Source of the DNA: Thermoanaerobacter ethanolicus JW 200
Lineage (GTDB): Bacteria; Bacillota; Thermoanaerobacteria; Thermoanaerobacterales; Thermoanaerobacteraceae
Assembly: GCF_003722315.1 (NCBI RefSeq)
Contig: NZ_CP033580.1
Coordinates: forward strand, 2,384,501-2,448,500
DNA length: 64,000 bases
Reading direction: 5' to 3'
Positions within the stretch are counted from its first letter, which is position 1, and each line of letters begins with the position of its first letter. The translations under genes and the position numbers were made by a program. Under the pieces are notes generated by a model that saw only the letters and a list, made by a program, of their open reading frames with translations, was not told the origin of the DNA and did no database searches. Positions 1-7,364 of the stretch are shown piece after piece.

Positions 1-120
1 AAAACGCTTAGGCCCTTCTCGTAGCTGCCATATTATGACCAGCTTCCATTTGCCAGCTACCACGTATTGAGTAACAGCTATAGGACATTTTACATTTAAC
101 AATCCTTTTCTTAATTCCAT
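1..120 (-). CDS. HxlR-family transcriptional regulator, N-terminal part (runs off the window)
   Basis: Forty codons read leftwards from an ATG at 120, preceded by AAAGGGGTG. The peptide includes CPIAVTQYVVAGKWKLVI, the hallmark start of HxlR/MarR-like winged-helix regulators, whose first Cys is often a redox or electrophile sensor. The gene is divergent from the azoreductase at 534, the usual arrangement for HxlR proteins that control quinone or azo reductases. The rest lies outside the window, so length and integrity are unknown. Family assignment is from motif recognition; its target is inferred from gene order. Confidence 0.8.
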   Translation of the reverse strand, partial: MELRKGLLNVKCPIAVTQYVVAGKWKLVIIWQLREGPKRF

Positions 121-533
121 CTTTACACCCCTTTAGTACGTTTTTTTATACTACGTATGAAAAATTGTTGTACTTGCGAAAAGTAATTTTATTTGATATT
201 ATTTTACCCGAACGTCAAAAAAACATCAATGCCTGGAGGTGGAATATAAGAAACATATTTAATTTCTTAATAGAAAGCACTGGATAAAGCCACAGTAGCT
301 TCCATCTGAACAAGGAGACATATTTTGTTTGTGAACATTCAATACTAAAAATGTATAAAACTCCATGCATAATTTCAAAGACGCCCAGCGACATAATTAT
401 AAATCAGTAGACAATTCATTTTCTGAGGTATTTTATATAGAGCATAGCAAAAGATTTTTATTCAGCATACATATTCAAGTGCTCAAAAGTCAATTTTTTA
501 ACCAAAAATTTTTCGCACGAAAGGAGACTAAAT
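121..533. other. Intergenic region between divergent hxlR-like and azoreductase genes
   Basis: No convincing gene is seen here. The left part should carry the hxlR promoter: on the minus strand TATAAA lies at 146-151, with GTAC-containing half sites around it (AGTAC near 170, CGTACT near 140), the type of site HxlR proteins are reported to bind. An ACGTA-centred palindrome lies near 154. The right part contains only low-complexity sequence and a short frame at 365-556 that I do not believe. The azoreductase ribosome site GAAAGGAG lies just before 534. Confidence 0.4.
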
Positions 534-1139
534 ATGAGCAAATTATTGTATATTAAAGCAAATCCCAAAAATGATGATGCATCAAGGACTTTCAGGATAT
601 CTGAACAATTTATAAAGACCTATAAAGAATATAATCCTCAAGATGAGATAATCACTTTGGATCTATACAAAGAAAAAATACATTTTTTGACACTGGATGA
701 CATCAACAGCATTTTTGGACCCAAAACTGATAGCTCAAAGGATCATCCAATATTAAAATATGCTTATCAATTTGCAGAAGCTGACAAGTACGTCATAGCT
801 GCTCCTATGTGGAACTTAGGTATTCCCTCCATTTTAAAAGCCTACATCGACTATATAACAGTATCAGGTATAACATTCAAATATACAGAGCAAGGGGCCG
901 TGGGGCTGATGAAGGGCAAAAAAGCTGTCCACATCATGGCCACTGGCGGGGAATACACTCATGGACCTTTTTCAGGATTTGAAATGGCAAACAGATATAT
1001 AAAGGCAATACTTACCTTTATGGGAATTGAAGTAGTAGAAACTATAGTAGCAGAAAGACTGGATATAATAGGAGAAGATGTAGAAAAAATAGTGTCAGAG
1101 GCAACCAAACGAGCTCAGGAAGTTGCTAAAACATTTTAA
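534..1139 (+). CDS. azoR: FMN-dependent NADH-azoreductase / NAD(P)H quinone oxidoreductase
   Basis: 201-residue flavodoxin-fold protein. The N-terminal strand LLYIKANPK and the later segments APMWNLGIPSILKAYID (around residue 88) and MATGGEY are typical of the AzoR family, which reduces azo dyes and quinones by two-electron transfer from NAD(P)H through FMN. Length fits the family. The ATG is preceded by GAAAGGAGACTAAAT. It is divergent from a HxlR-type regulator, so induction by quinones or other electrophiles is a reasonable inference. The protein should be cytosolic. No defects are seen. Confidence 0.9.
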   Translation: MSKLLYIKANPKNDDASRTFRISEQFIKTYKEYNPQDEIITLDLYKEKIHFLTLDDINSIFGPKTDSSKDHPILKYAYQFAEADKYVIAAPMWNLGIPSILKAYIDYITVSGITFKYTEQGAVGLMKGKKAVHIMATGGEYTHGPFSGFEMANRYIKAILTFMGIEVVETIVAERLDIIGEDVEKIVSEATKRAQEVAKTF

Positions 1140-1153
1140 TACAAAAGTCTTCC

Positions 1154-1498
1154 ATGAGTAATTTAGAAAGGCCAGATAGATATTTTATCGTAACCCAATG
1201 CGAAGATGAACCTCATGTTGTTAATGCATGGAATAGCTATGTCAATGTTACACTTGGGCGTTAATTCCTGTCGGTAAATGAACAAGGCGGAAAAAAAGAT
1301 AGAAATGAGCAATCGGGTTAAATCGACAATTTGGAATCGAATAGTTCAGCGAAAAATATACAAAGGAATAAGTTTTTTGAACACTGGAACTACAAAATTC
1401 ATAAAAGAACGTTCCCATTTGACATGAGGAAAGAGAAATTTCCATGGTTTAGAACTATTCTAGAAATAACCATTGATACTGCTAAACAAACCTTTTAA
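1154..1498 (+). pseudogene. Decayed pyridoxamine 5'-phosphate oxidase-like flavin-binding protein
   Basis: Reading from ATG 1154 gives a family-like start (YFIVTQCEDEPHVVNAWNSY) that breaks at a stop near 1262. The similarity then continues in other frames: MNKAEKKIEMSNRVKSTIWN from 1275, then MRKEKFPWFRTILEITIDT up to the stop at 1498. Joined, these make a near full-length (about 115 residue) small flavin-nucleotide-binding protein of the PNPOx-like family. At least two frameshifts separate the pieces, so no functional product is expected. It lies just downstream of the azoreductase and may once have been cotranscribed with it. Family call is from remembered sequence patterns. Confidence 0.55.
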
Positions 1499-1534
1499 AA
1501 TTAGTTTAGCATTATCATTATTTCTAATATTTAT

Positions 1535-1563
1535 AAAGACCCCATTTGATGCGGGGTCTTTTT
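1535..1563 (+). terminator. Intrinsic terminator after the azoreductase region
   Basis: AAAGACCCC and GGGGTCTTT form a 9-bp stem around a short ATTTGATGC loop, followed by T residues. It would end rightward transcription from azoR and the pseudogene. Confidence 0.85.
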
Positions 1564-1776
1564 ATGCACTTTCATGTATTTTTTAAAAGCTTATAAACTT
1601 TTTGCTATTTTTGTTTTAATACTCTTATAAATATTACCATTAATTTTTAATGTTTTTTCTTTCTTAAGAATTGCCATTAAGCTGCGCAAAACACCCTGTT
1701 ATTTTGTTTTCAGAAAGGTATAATAAAATAATATATGCAAATACTATTTTTGATAATAAAAAGCGAGGTGTGTCAC

Positions 1777-1929
1777 ATGTCAGCAGAAAATGTAGTTAAA
1801 TGTTCAGTAAATACTTGTAGTTACTGGAAAGATATGAAATGTCATGCTCCATCGATTGAAATAAATTCAAAAGTAATGTCTGCAAAAACTAGTGCAGAAA
1901 CAGAATGCACAACATTTAAACCAAGATAA
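1777..1929 (+). CDS. DUF1540 small cysteine-rich protein
   Basis: Fifty residues from ATG 1777, preceded by GCGAGGTGTGTCAC; an upstream in-frame ATG at 1735 lacks a ribosome site. The pattern CSVNTCSYW, then KCHAPSIEI, then AETECTTF matches the DUF1540 domain, a short metal-binding-type domain common in spore-forming clostridia and of unknown function. A TATAAT box lies near 1717, so the gene is probably transcribed alone. Its original terminator hairpin has been duplicated by the element at 1965-2227. Confidence 0.75.
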   Translation: MSAENVVKCSVNTCSYWKDMKCHAPSIEINSKVMSAKTSAETECTTFKPR

Positions 1930-1938
1930 CGCAAAGAA

Positions 1939-2253
1939 AAGCATTGATATTTCATTCAATGCTTCAGACTGTAGACAAACTTTCGAAAATAGGATATTTT
2001 GCAATCGGTGCGACTTGTGACAAAGCGTCAACAAAACTTAACAAGACCGAGGGTGGAGGCAGGGCCGTAGCCACGGATGGCGGAGGCGGGCACTAAGACA
2101 GGGATGTCGAATGTGCCCGGTACCCTGCCGGAACCCGAAGGTCGAGTTTAGTTTTGTCGCTTTGGAACATCGGAGTGACGATGCAAAATATCCTATTTTA
2201 AAATTTTTTGACTTTGTCAACAAACTGAAGCATTGATATTTCATTCAATGCTT
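1939..2253. mobile_element. 263-bp structured non-autonomous element flanked by 26-bp direct repeats
   Basis: The hairpin AAGCATTGATATTTC...CAATGCTT (26 bp) occurs at 1939-1964 and again at 2228-2253. Between them, 1965-2227 begins CAGACTGTAGACAAA and ends TTTGTCAACAAACTG, a 15-bp imperfect terminal inverted repeat. Inside are AAAATAGGATATTTTGCA and its complement, then CAAAGCG...CAAAACT pairing with AGTTTTGTCGCTTTG, and a core much richer in G+C than its surroundings. Removing the element and one repeat restores an ordinary terminator hairpin after DUF1540. No protein is encoded. It could be a MITE-like element or a structured RNA that targets terminators; the family is unknown to me. Confidence 0.65.
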
Positions 2254-2281
2254 TTCTTTCATTTAAATTTTTTAATAGGTA

Positions 2282-2506
2282 TTATACTTCATATCCGGTA
2301 TCAATAATTGCTTTTTTCATATCATCTACAGAAACTTTAGCAGGATCATATGTTACCGTAACATTACCTTTGTCAAGGTCAACAATAGCTTTCGATACCC
2401 CATTTAATTTCTTTAGTGCAGTTTCGACAGACATTTTGCAATGATTGCATGACATTCCTTTAACATTTATAACGATAGTCTCACCTTTAGTTCCAAACAG
2501 GCCCAT
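2282..2506 (-). CDS. Heavy-metal-associated (HMA) domain protein, CopZ-like metal chaperone
   Basis: 74 residues from ATG 2506, preceded by GGGGAAGATGGATT. A single HMA ferredoxin-like fold with GMSCNHCK near residue 17, the CxxC site that binds Cu(I) or another soft metal. After a short lead (MGLFGTKGET) the length matches free-standing CopZ-type chaperones. No copper ATPase lies in the window, so its partner is elsewhere. It is in the same direction as, and downstream of, the DedA gene. The metal is inferred from the family. Confidence 0.85.
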   Translation of the reverse strand: MGLFGTKGETIVINVKGMSCNHCKMSVETALKKLNGVSKAIVDLDKGNVTVTYDPAKVSVDDMKKAIIDTGYEV

Positions 2507-2593
2507 AATCCATCTTCCCCTTTCATAAAATTTAAAATATATTAAATAAATATTATATCGAAGCAGCACACATTTTATCAAAAACTTCCTGCA

Positions 2594-3229
2594 TCAACGT
2601 TTTTTCCTTTTTAAAAAGCTTATAATTGCGGGTATTAACGATATGACAATTATCGCAATTGTCACCAATCCAAAATGGTCTCTCACTATTTGCAAATTCC
2701 CAAAATAGTACCCACCTAAAGTAAAAAGTAAAACCCACAGCGTTCCTCCTAATGCATTGTAAAATAAAAACTTAAAATATCTCATTTGTCCAATACCCGC
2801 TACAAAAGGGACAAAAGTTCTAATAATTGGTATAAATCTTCCTACAACAATAGTAATAGAACCATACTTTTCATAAAAGTCACGAGCTTCCAGCAAATGC
2901 TCTCTTTTTATTAACCGTAGGTTTTCTCTTTCATAAATTTTTCCCCCCACAAATTTCCCTATATGATAGTTTATTGTATCTCCTAATATGGCAGCAAAGG
3001 CCAAAAGTATAACGACATAAAATATATTTAAACTGCCAATTGCTGCAAAAGTCCCTGCTGCAAAGAGAAGAGAATCTCCAGGCAAAAAAGGCGTCACCAC
3101 AAAGCCAGTCTCAAGGAAAATAATAAAAAACAAAATGCTGTAAGTATATGTGCCATAAGTTTGAATAACACTGCCTAAATACTTATCAAGATGCAATACA
3201 ATATCAATGAAGTTTTTTATAAGGTCCAT
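2594..3229 (-). CDS. DedA-family membrane protein
   Basis: 211 residues with several hydrophobic segments. The family signature segments ETGFVVTPFLPGDSLLF (around residue 41) and GRFIPIIRTFVPFVAGIGQM (around residue 130) are intact, and the C-terminus is basic (LKRKKR). DedA proteins are inner-membrane proteins implicated in lipid-carrier flipping and membrane homeostasis. The ATG at 3229 is preceded by GAAAGGATGGAGTAA, part of which lies in the right arm of an 18-bp inverted repeat. No defects are seen. Confidence 0.9.
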   Translation of the reverse strand: MDLIKNFIDIVLHLDKYLGSVIQTYGTYTYSILFFIIFLETGFVVTPFLPGDSLLFAAGTFAAIGSLNIFYVVILLAFAAILGDTINYHIGKFVGGKIYERENLRLIKREHLLEARDFYEKYGSITIVVGRFIPIIRTFVPFVAGIGQMRYFKFLFYNALGGTLWVLLFTLGGYYFGNLQIVRDHFGLVTIAIIVISLIPAIISFLKRKKR

Positions 3230-3238
3230 TTACTCCAT

Positions 3239-3297
3239 CCTTTCATATATATAGTAATTCTAATTCACAGCATTAATTATACTATATATATGAAAGG
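3239..3297. promoter_or_regulatory. 18-bp perfect inverted repeat over the dedA promoter
   Basis: CCTTTCATATATATAGTA (3239-3256) and its exact complement (3280-3297) flank 23 bp that include, on the minus strand, a TATAAT-like -10 box near 3276-3281. One arm carries the dedA Shine-Dalgarno region. It could be an operator or a structure in the 5' leader; which one cannot be told from sequence alone. Confidence 0.5.
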
Positions 3298-3330
3298 TTT
3301 TGTAAAAATATATGAAAATTTAATAGAATT

Positions 3331-3687
3331 TTAATCTTCTCCACCCCAGTGGCCATGCCTATGGCGCATACCTCTATGACCTCTTTGTTCTTCTTCATAA
3401 ACTCTGTAATTTCCACCTTCCACTCTTATCGCTTTACCATTAACTAAAGCATCCGCTACTTTTTGTCTAGCTGAATTGATTATTCTAAAAAAGGTGGGTC
3501 TCGACACCTTCATCATATCAGCACATTCTTCTTGCTCTAAACCTTCCAAATCCTTAAGCCTTATAGCCTCTAATTCCTCTACTGTTAGTATAACTTCATC
3601 TAACATAGACATAGGCACACCTACTGGTTTAAAATGAGTTACATTTGGTTCACTTCTAACCCATCTGCATTTTGGAGGTCTTGGCAT
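3331..3687 (-). CDS. DUF134-family predicted DNA-binding protein
   Basis: 118 residues starting MPRPPKCRWV, the usual DUF134 start. It then has LTVEELEAIRLKDLEGLEQ and a sigma-70 region 4-like helix-turn-helix (ECADMMKVSRPTFFRIINSA). The tail is His-rich (HRGMRHRHGHWGGED). DUF134 proteins often occur near NifX/MinD and metal-related genes in anaerobes, and such genes lie 17-20 kb to the right here. DNA binding is inferred from the fold; the ligand is unknown. The start is the first Met, and the gene stands alone. Confidence 0.8.
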   Translation of the reverse strand: MPRPPKCRWVRSEPNVTHFKPVGVPMSMLDEVILTVEELEAIRLKDLEGLEQEECADMMKVSRPTFFRIINSARQKVADALVNGKAIRVEGGNYRVYEEEQRGHRGMRHRHGHWGGED

Positions 3688-3754
3688 TTTATCACACCCT
3701 ATTGTTTAATAAATGACGATTACTTTAATATTTTATACTTTTTAAAGAAAAATA

Positions 3755-6559
3755 TCAATCCTTCATAAAGGCTAAAAATTTTTCAACAAGAATAGGGTCA
3801 AATTGTATCCCCGCCATCTTTCTAATCTCTTTTAGCGCTTGCTCTTTAGAAAGCCCCTTCCCTTCTTCATCTATCATCTGCACATAAGCATCTACTATAG
3901 CCAAAATTCTACATTCGTAAGGAATATCCTCTCCTTTTACAGCAAGTGGATAACCTTGTCCATTCCACCATTCATGATGCATTAAAATCATATCCGCAAG
4001 GTGAGCTAAATCAGGGGAAGACATGGCGATTCTATAACCTATTTCACAATGTTTTTGAAATTCCAATTTTTCTTCTTCATTTAAGTTATCTACCTTATCT
4101 AGTATTTTATCTGAAATTCCTATCATTCCAATATCATGAAACTCAGCCAGAAGCTCTAAATTTTTTATCCGCACTTGAGAAAGTTTTAAATATTCGGCAA
4201 AGTTTGCTAAAATTTCTTTGACTGCATTTAGATGCTTTTGTAGCTTAGGCTGTCGTATTTCAAACATCTTTAAGATAGAATCTAATACTTTTCTATAACT
4301 GCTTCTTTTATGAAATAGCTTCTCTCTATACATGTTATTATCTGCTTCTTTAAAAACTTCCTCAATTTTTTTAAAACTATTATTCTTCACTGCATAGCCT
4401 ATTGACATACTTAAAGGTATGTTTTCTTTTTCAAAAGTAAATTTACTATTTTCAACCATTTTTCTTATTCTATCAACCGCTTCTTCTACAATCTCAATGC
4501 TAGCGTTAGGCAGTATTACAGCAAATTCATCTCCTCCTATTCGGGCGATAATGTCCTGTCCTCTAAAACATTTTCTCAGCACATCCGCCGCTGTTTTTAA
4601 AAGCATGTCTCCTGCCTTATGTACTATTGTATCATTGATAAGTTTTAATCCGTCTACATCACAAATTATCAAACCAGTCGGCACTATATTCTGTTTATCA
4701 ACAAAAGCTAATTTTTCTTCAAAGAAGTTTCTATTGTAAAGGCCAGTAAGTATATCATGGGTGCCCAAGTGCTCAAGCTTCTCTTGCGCTAACTTCCTTT
4801 CTGTTATATCTCTTATTATCGTCATAATAAGCTTTTCATTTTCAAAATCAACACTTACTACATTGGCCTCCACATAAAACTCGCTACCGTCTTTTCTCTT
4901 ATGTTGTAAGTTCAGCAAAACACCCCTTTCAGCTTCAACATCTAACAATTGAGTCAACTCCTCTTTCTCACAATTACAAAGCTCAAAAATATCCATCTTT
5001 AAAAGTTCTTCCATTTCATAGCCATAAGCCTTTATTGCAGCTTTATTCACCTCTATAATCTTGCCATCTTCATATCTTGCAAATAAAATTATGTCATTTA
5101 TATTGTCAAAAAGCAGTTTATATCTTCTTAAAATTTGTTCGGTTTTTTTGTTTTTTGTAATATCACGGGAAATAAAAGATATACCAATATATCTACCTAA
5201 CTCATCTTTTAAACCAGCAAGTGAAACAAGCACATGTATAGTTTTTCCCTCTTTTGTAATCCGCATTCCTTCATAACTTTTTATTTCTTCTCCTTTTAAC
5301 AATCTTTGTAAAATATTTTTGACTTTTTCTTTTTCAAAATCTGGCATCAAAGTGTATATGCTCTTGCCTATCATTTCATCAGCTTTATAGCCGTATATTT
5401 TTTCACATCCTTTATTCCAAGTTTGAATAATGCCTTCAAGGTCAAAACTCCCAATTCCTTCATTAGAAGATTCTACAATAAATTCATACTGTTTCAATAG
5501 CTTTTCATACTCTCTTTTATCGCTTATGTCTCTAAAAACCATAACTGTCCCAATTACATTTCCCTCTGAGTCTTTTATGGGAGCAGCAGAATCGGCAATG
5601 GATATCACACGAGCATCTTTTGATATCAAAGCAGTATGATTTGCAAGCCCTGTAATTTCACCAGTTTTTAAAACTTTTTCTATTGGAATTTCTACCTTCT
5701 CTTTTGTATCTTCATTGATTATATTAAAAACCTCATCAATTCTCTTTCCTAATACCTCTCCTTCTTTATACCCTGTAAGCTTTTCTGCAGTAGGATTCAT
5801 AAACTCTATATTGCCGTTTGCATCCGTAGCAATAACTCCGTCTCCAATGCTCTTTAATGTAACACGAAGCCATTCTTTTTCTTTATTCAAAGATTTCATA
5901 AGTTCTTCTTGTTTGTGAAAAATAATAGCTAATATATTGCTTGCAATTTCATAGAAATGCATCAGTAAAGCAATCGCTAATATAACTTTTAAGGAATACA
6001 AAAGGTCAAAATCAACTAAATAATTTATCAAATTAAAGTGTTTTATAACGGGAAATGTAATCTCACGAATGCCCATTAAAATAAGTAATATTCCTATGAC
6101 TAAACTAGAAATCACTTTTGAGGATTTGAAATTTTTAAATATCAATGTACCAGAAAATATACTCATAACCCCTAAAAAAATATACATTGGAATCACAGCT
6201 ATATAATTACTACTTTCTAAAATTTTATTTACTGCATACCACCCTAAACTTAGTGAAATAATCCATAAACCCTTTTGCAAAAAATTTACTTCAAAAAAAG
6301 ATTGAAAACCATAAGTAAACAATATAGAACTTATTACAAGCAAACCATATACTATCACCTGTATCAAAAATGTATTAGGCATATCCCCATATTCTATTGC
6401 ATATTCCATGGCGTATCTTATTAAATCAAGTCCCCATGCACTTCCCCAAAATAGAATATATTTTTCCTTTCCTGCATTATGCACTAATAAATAAAATATT
6501 GCTAAAATCAACAAAATTAATATCTGGTAATTTATTGAAATATGTATATTGCTAGCCAT
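3755..6559 (-). CDS. Membrane sensor with three PAS domains, GGDEF and HD-GYP-like domains
   Basis: 934 residues. The first about 215 residues hold about seven hydrophobic helices, a membrane sensor module. Three PAS domains follow (near 230-350, 355-475 and 480-595). Next is a GGDEF domain with DILTGLYNRN and an intact IGGDEF signature. The C-terminal HD domain has HDIG, then HHEWWNGQGYP, close to the HD-GYP pattern. GGDEF domains make c-di-GMP and HD-GYP domains degrade it, so this may be a bifunctional switch. Some HD-GYP spacing deviates (HDIGMIGISD), so the hydrolase activity is less certain. No defects are seen. Confidence 0.88.
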   Translation of the reverse strand: MASNIHISINYQILILLILAIFYLLVHNAGKEKYILFWGSAWGLDLIRYAMEYAIEYGDMPNTFLIQVIVYGLLVISSILFTYGFQSFFEVNFLQKGLWIISLSLGWYAVNKILESSNYIAVIPMYIFLGVMSIFSGTLIFKNFKSSKVISSLVIGILLILMGIREITFPVIKHFNLINYLVDFDLLYSLKVILAIALLMHFYEIASNILAIIFHKQEELMKSLNKEKEWLRVTLKSIGDGVIATDANGNIEFMNPTAEKLTGYKEGEVLGKRIDEVFNIINEDTKEKVEIPIEKVLKTGEITGLANHTALISKDARVISIADSAAPIKDSEGNVIGTVMVFRDISDKREYEKLLKQYEFIVESSNEGIGSFDLEGIIQTWNKGCEKIYGYKADEMIGKSIYTLMPDFEKEKVKNILQRLLKGEEIKSYEGMRITKEGKTIHVLVSLAGLKDELGRYIGISFISRDITKNKKTEQILRRYKLLFDNINDIILFARYEDGKIIEVNKAAIKAYGYEMEELLKMDIFELCNCEKEELTQLLDVEAERGVLLNLQHKRKDGSEFYVEANVVSVDFENEKLIMTIIRDITERKLAQEKLEHLGTHDILTGLYNRNFFEEKLAFVDKQNIVPTGLIICDVDGLKLINDTIVHKAGDMLLKTAADVLRKCFRGQDIIARIGGDEFAVILPNASIEIVEEAVDRIRKMVENSKFTFEKENIPLSMSIGYAVKNNSFKKIEEVFKEADNNMYREKLFHKRSSYRKVLDSILKMFEIRQPKLQKHLNAVKEILANFAEYLKLSQVRIKNLELLAEFHDIGMIGISDKILDKVDNLNEEEKLEFQKHCEIGYRIAMSSPDLAHLADMILMHHEWWNGQGYPLAVKGEDIPYECRILAIVDAYVQMIDEEGKGLSKEQALKEIRKMAGIQFDPILVEKFLAFMKD

Positions 6560-6644
6560 CCTATTCCCTCTCTCCCTAGAAAAACAAATGTTTCTAAATA
6601 CATTATAAATCCATTTTTAATTTATGTCCATTATCAAGTTCATT

Positions 6645-6679
6645 TTTCCGAAAAATAAAAAGAGAGAGGTGCCTCTCTC
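6645..6679 (-). terminator. Intrinsic terminator at the end of nrdDG
   Basis: On the minus strand GAGAGAGG and CCTCTCTC pair immediately after (and overlapping) the nrdG stop, followed by TTTTTATTTTT. Confidence 0.8.
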
Positions 6680-7364
6680 ATTCTCTTATTAATATTTCGC
6701 CAAAATTTCCATTCAGTTTTTCTTTTATTTTTTTTAAAAAGCTAATATCATAATCTTGAATTTCACTTTTCTCCTTATCTAATACTCCTTCAGCATACTT
6801 GTACCTTTGTAAAACATACCTTTTTGCAGGAGAAATCCAATCAGCTAAAGCCTCAAAATCTTCTAAAGTAAGTAGTTTGTCATTTACAGTAGTTCTAAAT
6901 TCGTAATCTATATTAGAATTTTTAACTATCTCTACACTTTTTTGAATATTATCTATATCTTTTTTGTTTTTTAAAAATATGCCATATTTTTCTATTGGCG
7001 CTTTTATATCCATAGCTATATAATCGAGCAATCCTTCATCTAATAGATCTTCTAACACTTGTGGCCTTGATCCATTAGTGTCAAGCTTAACACTAAAATT
7101 TAAATCCTTTATATTTTTTATAAAATCTTGTAATCCTTTCCAAAGAGTAGGTTCTCCGCCTGTAATACACACTCCTTCTATTAAATTTGCTCTCTTTTTA
7201 AGGTAATCAAAAAACTCCTTTTCACTCCGTATACCTTCCCTTATTTGAATTAAATAAGAGTTATGGCAGTAAGGACACTTAAAATTGCAGCCACTTACAA
7301 AAACAGTGGCTGCAATTTTTCCTGGGAAATCAGCAAAAGAAACAGGCATAAAATCGTACATCAT
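6678..7364 (-). CDS. nrdG: Anaerobic ribonucleoside-triphosphate reductase activating protein (radical SAM)
   Basis: 228 residues. The N-terminal VSGCNFKCPYCHNS has the CxxxCxxC motif that binds the radical-SAM 4Fe-4S cluster, followed by CITGGEPTLW, the SAM-binding GGE segment. The enzyme generates the glycyl radical on NrdD under anaerobiosis. The ATG overlaps the nrdD stop (ATGA), so the two are translationally coupled. It is longer than the about 155-residue E. coli NrdG and matches the longer clostridial/archaeal type. The operon ends at the terminator directly after the stop. Confidence 0.93.
   Translation of the reverse strand: MMYDFMPVSFADFPGKIAATVFVSGCNFKCPYCHNSYLIQIREGIRSEKEFFDYLKKRANLIEGVCITGGEPTLWKGLQDFIKNIKDLNFSVKLDTNGSRPQVLEDLLDEGLLDYIAMDIKAPIEKYGIFLKNKKDIDNIQKSVEIVKNSNIDYEFRTTVNDKLLTLEDFEALADWISPAKRYVLQRYKYAEGVLDKEKSEIQDYDISFLKKIKEKLNGNFGEILIRE

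Noticed and set aside
365-556. 63-codon frame before the azoreductase
   Set aside because: It has no ribosome site, overlaps the azoreductase start in another frame and has low-complexity composition.
1965-2227. Possible HEARO/omega RNA (IscB-associated) for the structured element
   Set aside because: The G+C-rich core recalled such RNAs, but the terminal inverted repeats and direct repeats do not fit IS605-type elements, and no IscB-type gene is nearby.
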